From: Frigidibacter albus
Lineage (GTDB): Bacteria > Pseudomonadota > Alphaproteobacteria > Rhodobacterales > Rhodobacteraceae
Direction: 5' to 3'
DNA length: 64,000 bases
NCBI RefSeq assembly: GCF_009908165.1
Contig: NZ_JAAAUC010000011.1
Coordinates: 1 to 64,000, forward strand
Below are positions 8,145 to 21,624 of this stretch, piece after piece. The notes below the pieces were generated by a model that saw only the letters and a program-made list of their open reading frames with translations, did not search any database and was not told the origin of the DNA. The position numbers and the translations under genes were made by a program. Position 1 is the first letter of the stretch. Each line of letters opens with the position of its first letter.

Positions 8145-8354
8145 TCACTGCTCTCCCAGCTTCATCTCGGGGTGGTAGTCCCCGGGCACTTCCTTCACCA
8201 CCGCCTGACCGCAGCGCATCACACCGCGCGCCGCGTCAAAGGCATAGGTCGGACTGCCATGCAACTCCCACCCCTTGGACAGGGCAAGGCTGACCTTGTG
8301 GCAAAAGGCCGAGGTGTCGTCTTCGGTCAGCAGGCGATAGAGTTTCATTTTCAT
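8145..8354 (-). CDS. DUF1737 family small protein
   Basis: A 69-residue protein, MKMKLYRLLTEDDTSAFCHK onward, with the conserved GWELHGSPTYAFD and MRCGQAVVKEV of DUF1737. Function unknown. The start at 8354 is favoured because it overlaps the stop of the preceding NnrU-type gene as ATGA; a second ATG lies two codons further in. It ends one base before mch starts, so it is coupled on both sides. Confidence 0.85.
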   Translation of the reverse strand: MKMKLYRLLTEDDTSAFCHKVSLALSKGWELHGSPTYAFDAARGVMRCGQAVVKEVPGDYHPEMKLGEQ

Positions 8355-8905
8355 CCGTAGGTTCCCAGGAATGGATTGTAGCCGAGCCAGATGTGGACAG
8401 CGGCGATCAGCCCGAACAACACCAGCGTGCCGACAAGGTTCATCGCGTCGCCCTTGACTCCGCGCACCGGCGCCGGTCGCTGCCACGGCGTGCGGTTGAT
8501 GACGGCCATTTCCACCAGCGCCCAGAGGCCGATGCCGCCGAACAGCACCAGCGAGGCGAGATCGCCGTTGACCAGCAGGTGTGCGCCCGACCAGATCACC
8601 GTGCCCCACAGCATCGGATGGCGCATCTTCGGGTACAGCGTGCCCTTGGTGCCGCCGACCCCGAACAGGAAGACCGAGATCAGCATCAGCGTGTTGTTGG
8701 CATGGCCCATGCCCGGCAGCGGCGTATAGACCGGCATATGCCCCGCACTGCGGTAGCCGATCACCATCAGTACCAGCGCGGCACCGAGCGCGATGGCGAC
8801 ATAGCCCTTGCCGCGGTCACCCAGATTGGCGCGGGCATCGGGCGCCGCGCGCTTGAACAGATGCGCGCCCCACCACAGCAGGAGTCCCAAGATCAGAAGC
8901 GTCAT
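8351..8905 (-). CDS. NnrU-family integral membrane protein
   Basis: Starting at the ATG at 8905 gives 184 residues with about five transmembrane segments. MRHPMLWGTVIWSGAHLLVN is characteristic of NnrU/isoprenylcysteine-methyltransferase-like membrane proteins. NnrU was named from denitrification gene clusters, but no denitrification genes are visible here, so its role is open. It begins 10 bases after the mcl2 stop and overlaps the DUF1737 gene. Confidence 0.8.
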   Translation of the reverse strand: MTLLILGLLLWWGAHLFKRAAPDARANLGDRGKGYVAIALGAALVLMVIGYRSAGHMPVYTPLPGMGHANNTLMLISVFLFGVGGTKGTLYPKMRHPMLWGTVIWSGAHLLVNGDLASLVLFGGIGLWALVEMAVINRTPWQRPAPVRGVKGDAMNLVGTLVLFGLIAAVHIWLGYNPFLGTYG

Positions 8906-8915
8906 GGCTGGCCTT

Positions 8916-9800
8916 TCAGCTTGCGTGCAATGCGGCAATCGCCTCCGCTTTTGCCAGAGTCTGCCGCGCGGTCACGATATGCAGGTTTTCGACGATCCTG
9001 CCATCCACGACTGCGACACCCAGCCCCTGCGCCTCGGCCTCCTCGAAGGCGGCGATCTGCCGGCGGGCGAGGTCGATCTCGGCCTGCGACGGCGCAAAGG
9101 CGGTGTTCGCGATGTCCAGCTGCGCGGGATGGATCAGCGTCTTGCCGTCAAAGCCCATGTCGCGGCCCTGCTCGCATTCGGCCAGCAGGCCAGCCTCATC
9201 CTTGAAGGCATTGTAGACGCCATCGACGATGGTCAGCCCATGCGCCCGCGCCGCCAGCAGGCACAGCCCCAGCCCCGCCTGCATGGCAAGGCGGTCGGCG
9301 CGGAAGCGGCTGCCGAGCTCCTTGGCGAGGTCATTGGTGCCCATCACCATCCCCGCCAGCCGCGGATGCGCGGCGATGCTGGCAGCGTTCAGCATCCCCA
9401 GCGCGGTTTCCATCATCGCCCAGAGCGGCACATCCGGAATCAGCGCCGCGACGGCATCGAGGTCTGCGGGGGTAGAGACCTTGGGGATCAGGATCGCATC
9501 CACCTTCGCCCCGGCTGCAATCGCCGTGGCAAAGGCTGCCACGTCATCCCGGCCCCAGTCGCTGTCCAGCCCGTTGATCCGCACGATCCGCGCGCGCGGG
9601 CCATAATCGGCCTCGGCCAGAACCTGCGCCAGCAGCGCCCGCGCCGCCGGTTTCTCCTCCGCCGCCACGGCATCCTCGAGGTCGAAGATGATCGCATCGG
9701 CCGGCAGATCCTTGGCCTTCTCCAGCGCCCGCTCCTTGGAGCCGGGGATATACAGCACCGACCGGAAGGGGCGGGCGCGCCCGTCTGTGACCGCAGCCAT
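8916..9800 (-). CDS. mcl2: (3S)-malyl-CoA thioesterase (HpcH/HpaI/CitE family)
   Basis: Starting at the ATG at 9800 (ribosome site GAGGAGAG), the product is 294 residues. PFRSVLYIPGSKERALEKA, AIIFDLEDAV and GMVMGTNDLAKELGSRF closely match my recollection of Mcl2 of Rhodobacter sphaeroides. That enzyme hydrolyses (3S)-malyl-CoA to malate and CoA in the ethylmalonyl-CoA pathway. The acidic residues of the CitE-type metal site are kept (ED in DLEDAV). It heads the operon mcl2-nnrU-DUF1737-mch, and its product malate is the substrate of the nearby Mdh. Confidence 0.9.
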   Translation of the reverse strand: MAAVTDGRARPFRSVLYIPGSKERALEKAKDLPADAIIFDLEDAVAAEEKPAARALLAQVLAEADYGPRARIVRINGLDSDWGRDDVAAFATAIAAGAKVDAILIPKVSTPADLDAVAALIPDVPLWAMMETALGMLNAASIAAHPRLAGMVMGTNDLAKELGSRFRADRLAMQAGLGLCLLAARAHGLTIVDGVYNAFKDEAGLLAECEQGRDMGFDGKTLIHPAQLDIANTAFAPSQAEIDLARRQIAAFEEAEAQGLGVAVVDGRIVENLHIVTARQTLAKAEAIAALHAS

Positions 9801-9987
9801 GATTCTCTCCTCGCAACTTTGTTTCGCCAAGGACCACATACGCGGCAGATTCGGCAACCCCGGAATTGCCGCAGCGCAGCGGGCGCTTGGCATCGGCGCG
9901 CATCGTTAACCAATTATTACCAAGGTAGGCCGCAGTCTTTGCCCATACCGCGCCCCTTGCCGGGGCAGAGTCATCGGGGCACAGGTC

Positions 9988-10305
9988 ATGCAACACAAAC
10001 TCTTCGCACTCTCGCTCGGCTTTGCAGGAATGTTCCTCGCGGCGCAGGCCGCCTTTGCGGAAGGCGGCCCCAGCTGCGGCATCCGCGCCTCGGTGGTGGA
10101 ACGGCTCGCCGCCACCTACGGCGAAACCCGCCGCGGCATCGGCCTTGCCACCGGCAACGCTGTCGTGGAGGTCTTCGCCTCGGATGCCACCGGCACCTGG
10201 ACGATCACCGTCACCCTGCCCGATGGCCGCACCTGCCTCATGGCCTCGGGCCAGCATTACGAGGCGATGGTCGAGTCCCTGCCGCCCGAAGGCACCGACG
10301 CCTGA
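9988..10305 (+). CDS. Small secreted protein of unknown function
   Basis: A 105-residue product with signal peptide MQHKLFALSLGFAGMFLAAQ and cleavage after AAFA. The mature domain has two cysteines (GPSCGIR and GRTCLMA), probably a disulfide, and the pattern TWTITVTLPDGRTCLMASG. This type of short periplasmic protein recurs in Rhodobacteraceae, but I cannot name a function. It stands alone between mcl2 and the TSUP gene. Confidence 0.8.
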   Translation: MQHKLFALSLGFAGMFLAAQAAFAEGGPSCGIRASVVERLAATYGETRRGIGLATGNAVVEVFASDATGTWTITVTLPDGRTCLMASGQHYEAMVESLPPEGTDA

Positions 10306-10308
10306 CCC

Positions 10309-11070
10309 TCAGCCCGCCGCCGCCTGCCACAGCAGCCGCAGCGAGACCAGCAGCAGCGCCCATGTCACCAGCGCGAAGAACAGCTTCTCGGGCAGCACCT
10401 TGACCAGCTTCAAGCCGGCGAACACCGCAAGGCTCGCCGGCAGCATCAGCACCGCCGCCACCTTCAGATTTTCCACCGACAATTGCCCCAGCGCCCAGTA
10501 GGGGACCAGCTTCACCGCATTCACCACGGCAAAGAACAGCGTCGTGGTGCCGGCGAAGACCGTCTTCTCCATCCGCTGCGGCAGCACATAGACCTGAAAG
10601 GGCGGCGCGCCGGCATGGCTGACAAAGCTGGTGAACCCCGCCAGCGCGCCCCAGAACAGCCCCGGCCCCACATCGGCGCCGCGCTGCTCCGGGATCGTCC
10701 GGCGCAGCAGCAGGTTCAACGAGAACACCAGCCCGATCAGCCCCACCAGCCCGGTCACCGCGCGTTCCGGCACCACGCTGGCCGTCGCCCAGCCAAGCGC
10801 GATGCCCACGACCGCGCCCGGGATCAGGATCGCCAGATTGCGCCGGTCGAACGACCGCCGGAACGCCCAGACCCCGAACATGTCCGACACCACATAGACT
10901 GGCAGCAGCAGCCCCGCCGCCATCACCGGCGGCATCACCAGCGACAGGATCGGCACCGACAGCATCCCGGTCACCGGCAGCCCGCCCTTGGCCGCGCCGA
11001 CCAGCACGGCGGCGGTCAGTGCCGCCACCCAGAACAGCACGGAATCTTCCACGCCCGCCTCGCATTTCAC
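10309..11070 (-). CDS. Sulfite exporter TauE/SafE (TSUP) family permease
   Basis: This 253-residue protein has about eight hydrophobic segments and the AAKGGLPVTG loop near the N-terminus that marks TSUP transporters. These move small organic or sulfur anions across the inner membrane; the substrate is unknown. The ATG at 11070 gives MKCEAGVEDS, while a GTG at V7 is an equally plausible start. It converges on the small secreted-protein gene, with 3 bases between stops. Confidence 0.85.
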   Translation of the reverse strand: MKCEAGVEDSVLFWVAALTAAVLVGAAKGGLPVTGMLSVPILSLVMPPVMAAGLLLPVYVVSDMFGVWAFRRSFDRRNLAILIPGAVVGIALGWATASVVPERAVTGLVGLIGLVFSLNLLLRRTIPEQRGADVGPGLFWGALAGFTSFVSHAGAPPFQVYVLPQRMEKTVFAGTTTLFFAVVNAVKLVPYWALGQLSVENLKVAAVLMLPASLAVFAGLKLVKVLPEKLFFALVTWALLLVSLRLLWQAAAG

Positions 11071-11195
11071 AGAATCGCCCGCCCACCGCAGGCCCCCGCG
11101 CCCGGTTTTCGGGCGGCGGCCGCCCGGCGCGCCGGCTCTTTAGCGCAAACATCGGCGCTGATCCATCCGCAAACCCCGCCGGGCCCGCGCCGCAC

Positions 11196-11224
11196 TTGCA
11201 CGGCGGGCCGTGACAGACTACGCA
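11196..11224 (+). promoter_or_regulatory. Candidate mdh promoter
   Basis: TTGCAC at 11196-11201 and TACGCA at 11219-11224 are separated by 17 bp, about 70 bp before the mdh start. Confidence 0.35.
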
Positions 11225-11277
11225 TCCCCGCGTCAGCTGCGCTTCCCATGCTGGAAGCGCCTGCGTCACAGTCATAA

Positions 11278-12258
<981 letters not shown>

Positions 12259-12277
12259 TCTTCCGCCTTGTTGCACG

Positions 12278-12307
12278 AAGGGCCGCGCCGCCAAGGCGCG
12301 GCCCTTT
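12278..12307 (+). terminator. Rho-independent terminator after mdh
   Basis: The stem GGGCCGCGCC/GGCGCGGCCC with loop GCCAA is followed by TTTCCGTTT, 20 bases after the mdh stop. Confidence 0.85.
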
Positions 12308-12395
12308 CCGTTTGCGCGCCCGTGTGCAAGCCGGCCATTTCCCCCGCGACCGGTCTGTGGCAGGTAAGCAGACAGACCGACGAGGAGTGCCCCGG

Positions 12396-13256
12396 ATGAC
12401 CGACCCCACCTCCGCTGATCCCCGCGACGGCGTCGTCTTCGCCGCCACCGGCGAGGGCTTCACCCGGCTGGCGATCGAGGCGGCGCGCAGCCTGCGCGCC
12501 ACCAATCCCGGCCTTGCGGTTGACCTGTTCACCGATGGTCCCGTAGACGACCCGGTCTTCGACCGCGTCCACCAGCTTGGCCGCAGCTGGTTCCGCCCCA
12601 AGTTCGAGGCGCTGCGCCGCTCGCGGTTCCAGCGCACGATCTGCCTTGATGCCGATGTGATCATCGTGGCCGACCTGCGCGACGTGTTCGAGGTGCTGGG
12701 CCGCTTCGATCTCGTCGCCACGCATGAACAGCGCCGCAATACCGCCTCGGCGATGCGGCAACTGACGCGGCCGATGCCCGCCGCCTTCCCGCAGATCAAC
12801 GGCGGCATGATCGGTATCCGCCAGTCGCCCGCCACACTGGCCTTCATCGACCTTGTGGAGCGCACCATGGTCGAGGGCAATCACGGCCGCGACCAGTATG
12901 TGCTGCGCGAGCTGCTGTTCGACAGCGACCTGCGGATCTGGGTGCTGCCGCCCGAATACAACCTGATGGCGGTACGGCAGGTCGAGGTGCAGGGGACCAA
13001 GTTCACCGCCCCGCGGGTGCTGCACCTGCCGCGGCTGCATGACCATGTGAAGGGCAGCACAAAGCGGCTGGAAAGCCCGGCCGCGGTGATCGGCCCGGCG
13101 CTGTGGCGGCACATCCAGCGGATGATCGCCGCCGACATGACGCTTGGCGGCACCGGCAAGCGCCTTGCCCGGCCAGTGGACCGGGGCGTCTTCGGCAGCC
13201 TGCGGGCGATTTCGGCCAATGCGGCGCTGGGGCTGTCGCGGTTGCTCGGCCGCTGA
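12396..13256 (+). CDS. GT-A-fold glycosyltransferase-like protein
   Basis: The start at 12396 (MTDPTSADPRDGV) follows GACGAGGAG and gives 286 residues. RTICLDADVIIVADLRDVFE near 79-98 contains the DxD motif (LDAD) of GT-A nucleotide-sugar transferases. GRDQYVLRELLF and FPQINGGMIGIRQ are typical of the GT8/nucleotide-diphospho-sugar transferase group. No signal peptide is visible, so it is cytosolic or membrane-associated. Donor and acceptor are unknown. It stands alone between mdh and the suc region. Confidence 0.7.
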   Translation: MTDPTSADPRDGVVFAATGEGFTRLAIEAARSLRATNPGLAVDLFTDGPVDDPVFDRVHQLGRSWFRPKFEALRRSRFQRTICLDADVIIVADLRDVFEVLGRFDLVATHEQRRNTASAMRQLTRPMPAAFPQINGGMIGIRQSPATLAFIDLVERTMVEGNHGRDQYVLRELLFDSDLRIWVLPPEYNLMAVRQVEVQGTKFTAPRVLHLPRLHDHVKGSTKRLESPAAVIGPALWRHIQRMIAADMTLGGTGKRLARPVDRGVFGSLRAISANAALGLSRLLGR

Positions 13257-13324
13257 CCTGTTAGCGCCACCTGATTCGGCGCCCGTCACAGGGGCGATTC
13301 ATGCGAAATCCAGGCATGAATCGG

Positions 13325-13359
13325 ATTGTGATCACAGGTTTCAAACCCGTGATCACAAA
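13325..13359. promoter_or_regulatory. Double GTGATCAC operator upstream of sucC
   Basis: GTGATCAC occurs at 13328-13335 and 13349-13356, centres 21 bp apart as at sdhC. The flanks also agree (TTGTGATCAC on the left and CGTGATCACA on the right). They lie about 105-135 bp before the sucC start. Confidence 0.72.
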
Positions 13360-13462
13360 ACCCGCAAAAGCGGCTGCAAACCGCCGATCCCACCGAAATT
13401 CCTTTTGCCGCCAAGGAAGCTGTGCCATTCAGCCCCAAATTGAACCAGCATGGGACGCTACC

Positions 13463-14656
13463 ATGAACATCCACGAATACCAGGCGAAGGCGCTTCTGCG
13501 CAGCTACGGCTGCCCGGTCTCGGACGGCCGGATCGTCCTGCGCGCCGAAGAGGCCAAGACCTGCGCCAGCGAGCTTGACGGCCCGCTCTGGGTCATCAAG
13601 GCCCAGATCCATGCAGGCGGCCGCGGCAAGGGCTCCTTCAAGGAGGCCGAGGCCGGCGAAAAAGGCGGCGTGCGCCTTGCCAAATCGGTCGAAGAGGCCG
13701 AGGCGATGACCAAGCAGATGCTGGGCCGCACCCTCGTGACCCACCAGACCGGCCCCGCCGGCAAGCAGGTCAACCGCATCTACATCGAGGACGGCAGCGA
13801 CATCGCCCGCGAGCTGTATCTTGCGCTGCTGGTCGACCGCGCTTCCAGCCGCGTGTCCTTCGTCGTCTCGACCGAGGGCGGCATGGACATCGAGGAAGTG
13901 GCAGCCCACACCCCCGAGAAGATCATGTCCTTCAGCGTCGATCCGGCCTCGGGCCTGTCCGACTTCCACGGCCGCCGCGTCGCCTTCGCCCTCGGGCTTG
14001 AAGGCGGGCAGGTCAAGCAATGCGTCCAGCTGGTCAAGAACCTCTACCGCGCCTTCATCGAGAAGGACATGGAGATGCTCGAGATCAACCCGCTGATCGT
14101 GACCCCCGACGGGATGATCAAGTGCCTCGACGCCAAGATCGGCTTCGACAACAACGCCCTCTACCGCCAGTCCGACATCATGGCGCTGCGCGACGAGACC
14201 GAGGAAGACTCCAAGGAACTCGCCGCCTCGAAGTTCGACCTGAACTACATCGCGCTCGATGGTGAGATCGGCTGCATGGTCAACGGCGCCGGTCTGGCGA
14301 TGGCGACGATGGACATCATCAAGCTCTACGGCGCCGAGCCTGCCAACTTCCTCGACGTCGGCGGCGGCGCCACCAAGGAGAAGGTGACCGAGGCGTTCAA
14401 GATCATCACCTCTGACCCCAACGTCAAAGGCATCCTCGTGAACATCTTCGGCGGCATCATGCGCTGCGACATCATCGCCGAGGGCGTCATCGCCGCGGTG
14501 AAGGAAGTCGGCCTGCAGGTTCCGCTGGTCGTGCGCCTTGAGGGCACGAACGTCGAACTGGGGAAAGAGATCATCCGGAACTCCGGCCTCAACGTGATCG
14601 CGGCCGACGATCTGTCGGACGCGGCCAAGAAAATCGTCAAAGCGGTGAAGGGCTGA
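13463..14656 (+). CDS. sucC: Succinyl-CoA synthetase (ADP-forming) beta subunit
   Basis: SucC is the ATP-grasp subunit of succinyl-CoA synthetase, which makes ATP or GTP while releasing succinate. The start at 13463 gives the family N-terminus [20 protein letters not shown] and 397 residues, the usual length; in-frame ATGs upstream lie in the operator region. [15 protein letters not shown] is the nucleotide-binding region and [15 protein letters not shown] lies in the C-terminal CoA-ligase-type domain. It is followed after 4 bases by an unexpected small gene rather than directly by sucD. Confidence 0.97.
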   Translation: MNIHEYQAKALLRSYGCPVSDGRIVLRAEEAKTCASELDGPLWVIKAQIHAGGRGKGSFKEAEAGEKGGVRLAKSVEEAEAMTKQMLGRTLVTHQTGPAGKQVNRIYIEDGSDIARELYLALLVDRASSRVSFVVSTEGGMDIEEVAAHTPEKIMSFSVDPASGLSDFHGRRVAFALGLEGGQVKQCVQLVKNLYRAFIEKDMEMLEINPLIVTPDGMIKCLDAKIGFDNNALYRQSDIMALRDETEEDSKELAASKFDLNYIALDGEIGCMVNGAGLAMATMDIIKLYGAEPANFLDVGGGATKEKVTEAFKIITSDPNVKGILVNIFGGIMRCDIIAEGVIAAVKEVGLQVPLVVRLEGTNVELGKEIIRNSGLNVIAADDLSDAAKKIVKAVKG

Positions 14657-14660
14657 GAAC

Positions 14661-15224
14661 TTGCGTCGTAAACTTCCTGCTCTGGTTCTATGTGTCATCG
14701 GGAGTGCAGCTTCTGCTGTCTCTGCCGGTGACGAAGAGACCTTTGTCAGGGAGTTTATGAGCCTCTGCGTCCGTCACATGCCCTCCTTCGATTCTGCAAC
14801 GACTGTCGCGGTTTCGATGGGATACAGACCAGTGTCACCCGAGGAGTTCGGCATTGCTCTCCAAGAAAACACCCTTGGGACGTGGGGTAGGCAAATCTCG
14901 GAAGACAACATCGCGCTGTTCGAGCTGAGCGACGCAGCGATTCCGGACGAAGTAAAGCCAATGTTTGGCGAAGATCGCCTTTCACGATGCTCGCTTGGGT
15001 TGCTTCCGCAAAGTGCGGGCGTCAGCGCAGACGTGGTCTCTCGAGTTATTTCCGACGAATTTCGCCTTGGCCCCTATCGCTCGGAATTTGTGAACAGCGG
15101 AAACAGAACACGTGTTTGGACGACCTACACAAACTTCGTGAAGTCGGACCTTTCACTCTTAGAAATCCAGAGCGCCGACGGATCGACCGTCAATCTGGCG
15201 CTCGTTGCACCTTACTCGGAATAA
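14661..15224 (+). CDS. Secreted protein of unknown function inserted between sucC and sucD
   Basis: The product is 187 residues from a TTG start at 14661, four bases after the sucC stop. This start gives a good signal peptide ([20 protein letters not shown], cleavage about SAG), whereas the first internal ATG would remove it. The mature protein has two cysteines (MSLCVRH and SRCSLG) and no domain I recognise. Base and codon use are clearly less GC-biased than sucC and sucD, which suggests later acquisition. It ends 9 bases before sucD, so it is surely on the suc transcript. Confidence 0.7.
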   Translation: MRRKLPALVLCVIGSAASAVSAGDEETFVREFMSLCVRHMPSFDSATTVAVSMGYRPVSPEEFGIALQENTLGTWGRQISEDNIALFELSDAAIPDEVKPMFGEDRLSRCSLGLLPQSAGVSADVVSRVISDEFRLGPYRSEFVNSGNRTRVWTTYTNFVKSDLSLLEIQSADGSTVNLALVAPYSE

Positions 15225-15233
15225 GGACAAGTC

Positions 15234-16118
15234 ATGGCCGTTCTCGTCAATTCGAACACCAAGGTCATCTGTCAGGGCTTCACCGGCTCGCAGGGCACCT
15301 TCCACTCCGAACAAGCCATCGCCTACGGCACCAAGATGGTCGGCGGCGTGACCCCGGGCAAGGGCGGCACCACGCACCTGAACCTGCCGGTCTTCAACTC
15401 GGTCCACGAGGCCAAGGAACGCACCGGCGCCAATGCCTCGGCGATCTACGTTCCGCCGCCCTTCGCCGCCGACTCGATCCTCGAGGCGATCGACGCCGAG
15501 ATGGAGCTGATCGTCTGCATCACCGAAGGCATCCCGGTGCTGGACATGATGCGCGTCAAGCGCGCCCTGCTGAACTCGAAATCGCGCCTGATCGGCCCGA
15601 ACTGCCCCGGCGTGATGACGCCGGACGAATGCAAGATCGGCATCATGCCGGGCAGCATCTTCAAGCGCGGTTCGGTCGGCGTCGTGTCCCGGTCGGGCAC
15701 GCTGACCTATGAGGCCGTGAAGCAGACCACCGACGTTGGCCTTGGCCAGTCCTCGGCTGTCGGCATCGGCGGCGACCCGATCAAGGGCACCGAGCACCTT
15801 GACGTGCTCGAGATGTTCCTGGCCGACCCCGAAACCCACTCGATCATCATGATCGGGGAAATCGGCGGCGCTGCCGAAGAAGAAGCCGCGCAGTTCCTGG
15901 CCGATGAAAAGCGGCGCGGCCGCTGGAAGCCCACCGCGGGCTTCATCGCCGGGCGCACCGCGCCTCCGGGCCGCCGCATGGGCCATGCCGGTGCCATCGT
16001 TTCGGGCGGCAAGGGCGACGCGGAGTCGAAGATCGAGGCGATGAAATCCGCCGGGATCATCGTTGCCGACAGCCCCGCCGGTCTGGGCGAAGCCGTGCTG
16101 AAGGCCATCAGCCTGTAA
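15234..16118 (+). CDS. sucD: Succinyl-CoA synthetase alpha subunit
   Basis: SucD binds CoA and carries the phosphohistidine. The 294 residues begin [20 protein letters not shown], with the Rossmann CoA-binding loop. [10 protein letters not shown] is conserved, and the active-site His is in [18 protein letters not shown]. The ribosome site AAGGACAAG precedes the ATG. The partner sucC lies upstream with one gene between them. Confidence 0.98.
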   Translation: MAVLVNSNTKVICQGFTGSQGTFHSEQAIAYGTKMVGGVTPGKGGTTHLNLPVFNSVHEAKERTGANASAIYVPPPFAADSILEAIDAEMELIVCITEGIPVLDMMRVKRALLNSKSRLIGPNCPGVMTPDECKIGIMPGSIFKRGSVGVVSRSGTLTYEAVKQTTDVGLGQSSAVGIGGDPIKGTEHLDVLEMFLADPETHSIIMIGEIGGAAEEEAAQFLADEKRRGRWKPTAGFIAGRTAPPGRRMGHAGAIVSGGKGDAESKIEAMKSAGIIVADSPAGLGEAVLKAISL

Positions 16119-16133
16119 TCAGGCCGCAAATCT

Positions 16134-16160
16134 GTGCCGGAGCGGTCCCCGCTCCGGCAC
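16134..16160 (+). terminator. Strong hairpin after sucD
   Basis: A perfect 12-bp stem GTGCCGGAGCGG/CCGCTCCGGCAC with a 3-base loop starts 15 bases after the sucD stop. There is no T-run, so it may attenuate or stabilise the transcript rather than end it. Confidence 0.5.
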
Positions 16161-16580
16161 TGTGTTCACCTGCAAAGGCCCTTCGCCGCGCTGCGGCACG
16201 GGCCAACCCGGAGCCCGACCCTCGATGGTCATGGTCAGCCATAGGCGCGACGCCCCCCGCCGGGCGCGCAACACGGCAGGCGCCCAAGCCCGGATGCGGC
16301 AGGCGCCGCTGGTGTGGCCTTTGGCATCGCTTCCCGCGACTTCGCCGCTTGCAATCCCGCCTGTCGCGCCGCGCGCGCCCACCTTGACGTGTCGTCAGGG
16401 TGCGTGCCCGGCTTGCACTCGCAACCCCGGCGCTTCGGCCCGCGTTGGTTCCCTGAACCTCCGCGCCAACTCCGGCCCCCGCTCCGGCCGCGCCGCCCGA
16501 TCATCCCGGCTCTGCCCGGCCCCGCTCTCCCGCCCGATCCCGGGCACCGACAACCGGCTTGCCGCCAACGAGGTCCAGAC
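16161..16580 (+). other. Long non-coding leader before sucA
   Basis: About 420 bases without a convincing gene. An open frame covers much of it, but it is Pro/Arg/Ser-rich, lacks a ribosome site and looks like random GC-rich sequence. No GTGATCAC palindrome is visible here, unlike upstream of sucC. It may hold a separate sucA promoter. Confidence 0.5.
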
Positions 16581-19541
<2,961 letters not shown>

Positions 19542-19544
19542 CCC

Positions 19545-21071
19545 ATGGCCATCGAAGTCCGCGTCCCCACCCTTGGCGAAAGCGTCTCCGAAGCGACCGT
19601 TGCCACCTGGTTCAAGAAGGTCGGTGACACCGTCGCCGCCGACGAGATGCTGTGCGAGCTTGAAACCGACAAGGTGACGGTGGAGGTTCCCGCCCCCGCC
19701 GCCGGAAAACTGATCGAGATCGTGGCGCCCGAAGGCACCACGGTCGGGGTTGCCGCGCTGCTTGCGCAGATCGCCGAGGCCGGAAATGCCGGCCCCGAAG
19801 AAGTGAAGCCGAAGAAAGGCGCCGAAGCCGAAGCTGGCGCGAAAGAGGGCAAGATGACCGATGTGATGGTGCCGACGCTGGGTGAAAGCGTGACCGAGGC
19901 GACCGTGGCCACCTGGTTCAAGAAGGTGGGCGACGCGGTCGCGCAGGATGAAATGCTGTGCGAGCTGGAAACCGACAAGGTGTCGGTCGAGGTTCCCAGC
20001 CCGGTCGCCGGCGTGCTGACCGAGATCCTGGCGCCCGAAGGCACCACCGTCGATGCCAAGGCCAAGCTGGCCGTCGTGTCGGAAGGCGCCGCCGCGGCGC
20101 CCTCCGCGCCGAAGTCGGAAGACGTCTCGCCGGCGCCGGCTGCGGCCACCCCCACCGCCAAGACCAAGGACGTCGAAGACGCGCCCTCGGCCAAGAAGGC
20201 GATGGCCGAGGCTGGCCTCTCCTCCGATCAGGTCACCGGCTCGGGCCGCGATGGCCGGATCATGAAGGAAGACGTTGCCCGCGCCGCATCGGCCCCCAAG
20301 GCCCCGGCTGCATCGACCTCCGCCCCGACCCCGGCCGCCGCCCCGCGCGCCCCGGTCCCGGCCGAGGATGCCGCCCGCGAAGAGCGGGTGAAGATGACCC
20401 GCCTGCGCGCCACCATCGCCCGCCGCCTGAAGGAAGCGCAGAACACCGCCGCCATGCTGACCACCTATAACGAGGTGGACATGTCCGGCATCATGGAGCT
20501 GCGCAACGCCTACAAGGACGCCTTCGAGAAGAAGCACGGCGTGAAGATGGGCTTCATGTCCTTCTTCGTGAAGGCCTGCTGCCACGCGCTGAAGGAAGTG
20601 CCCGAGGTCAATGCCGAGATCGACGGCGGCGATGTCGTCTACAAGCATTACGTCCACATGGGCGTTGCCGTTGGCACCCCCTCGGGCCTCGTGGTTCCGG
20701 TGGTGCGCGACGCCGACCAGATGGGCTTTGCCCAGATCGAGAAGAAGATCGGCGAACTTGGCCTGCGCGCCCGCGACGGCAAGCTGTCGATGGCCGAAAT
20801 GCAGGGCGGCAGCTTCACCATCTCCAACGGCGGCGTCTATGGCTCGCTGATGTCCTCGCCGATCCTGAACCCGCCGCAATCGGGCATCCTCGGCATGCAC
20901 AAGATCCAGGACCGCCCGGTCGTGGTGAACGGCCAGATCGTGATCCGCCCGATGATGTATCTGGCGCTGAGCTACGATCACCGGATCGTCGACGGCAAGG
21001 GGGCGGTGACGTTCCTGGTGCGGGTCAAGGAAGCGCTGGAGGATCCGCGGCGGTTGCTGGTGGATATTTGA
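19545..21071 (+). CDS. sucB: Dihydrolipoyl succinyltransferase (E2o) with two lipoyl domains
   Basis: SucB transfers succinyl groups from lipoate to CoA. The 508 residues contain two lipoyl domains, about 1-78 and 104-180, with acceptor lysines K43 and K145 in ELETDKV. A linker follows, then a subunit-binding domain near 215-250, an Ala/Pro linker, and the catalytic domain from about 280 with [12 protein letters not shown] at the active-site His. Many E2o proteins have one lipoyl domain. An ATG at 19854, preceded by AGAGGG, begins exactly at the second lipoyl domain and could start a shorter isoform. Confidence 0.96.
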   Translation: MAIEVRVPTLGESVSEATVATWFKKVGDTVAADEMLCELETDKVTVEVPAPAAGKLIEIVAPEGTTVGVAALLAQIAEAGNAGPEEVKPKKGAEAEAGAKEGKMTDVMVPTLGESVTEATVATWFKKVGDAVAQDEMLCELETDKVSVEVPSPVAGVLTEILAPEGTTVDAKAKLAVVSEGAAAAPSAPKSEDVSPAPAAATPTAKTKDVEDAPSAKKAMAEAGLSSDQVTGSGRDGRIMKEDVARAASAPKAPAASTSAPTPAAAPRAPVPAEDAAREERVKMTRLRATIARRLKEAQNTAAMLTTYNEVDMSGIMELRNAYKDAFEKKHGVKMGFMSFFVKACCHALKEVPEVNAEIDGGDVVYKHYVHMGVAVGTPSGLVVPVVRDADQMGFAQIEKKIGELGLRARDGKLSMAEMQGGSFTISNGGVYGSLMSSPILNPPQSGILGMHKIQDRPVVVNGQIVIRPMMYLALSYDHRIVDGKGAVTFLVRVKEALEDPRRLLVDI

Positions 21072-21111
21072 GCTACGTCCCCGTCGTACTTGAAACTTAG
21101 GAGACCCGCCC

Positions 21112-21624
21112 TTGTCACAAGCTAATGCACTTATGGTGACAGGGGCGGTCATCGGTCTTGTTCTTGGCACGTCGATGGGGATTGCCGTTGGCGGAACAGC
21201 CTACAACGCAGCTGTTTTTCTGACTCCTCTGGGTGCGTTCATTGGGTGGCTGATCTCCAGAAGTATTGGCGGCCCAACGAAGCATGCGGCAGCAGGCGTA
21301 GAGCCGGCGGCCAGCCTGCAGGACAGGCCTCAAGATGCGCTTTCAGAAAACTCGGTTAGTGAAGTGCCAAACCGGAATTTCTTCGAGCATCTTGTCTGGT
21401 CTGTGCTCGCACTCTTCGCCACCCTCTGGAATTTTCAAATTGATCTACTGGATAAGGTCGGAGTTCTTCCCACCTTCGTGCGCCAGCCGCTCTTGTTTGT
21501 CGGTCTGTGCGTAGTGATCTCGGCATTTTTCCCTCCGGCTCTCGTGATCTACTTTTTCGCGTGGCTGGGTGCCAACCACTTCAAGATATCTGAAGAAACC
21601 AGCTACAGGGCCACGATCAAATGA
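21112..21624 (+). CDS. Small membrane protein of unknown function inside the suc gene string
   Basis: The product is 170 residues from a TTG at 21112, eight bases after AGGAGA. Four hydrophobic segments (near 8-27, 33-50, 90-107 and 127-150) flank a polar middle with PAASLQDRPQDALSENSV. No family recognised. Base composition is less GC-rich than sucB, as for the odd gene between sucC and sucD. Its stop overlaps the next ATG (ATGA), tying it to the MAPEG gene. Confidence 0.65.
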   Translation: MSQANALMVTGAVIGLVLGTSMGIAVGGTAYNAAVFLTPLGAFIGWLISRSIGGPTKHAAAGVEPAASLQDRPQDALSENSVSEVPNRNFFEHLVWSVLALFATLWNFQIDLLDKVGVLPTFVRQPLLFVGLCVVISAFFPPALVIYFFAWLGANHFKISEETSYRATIK

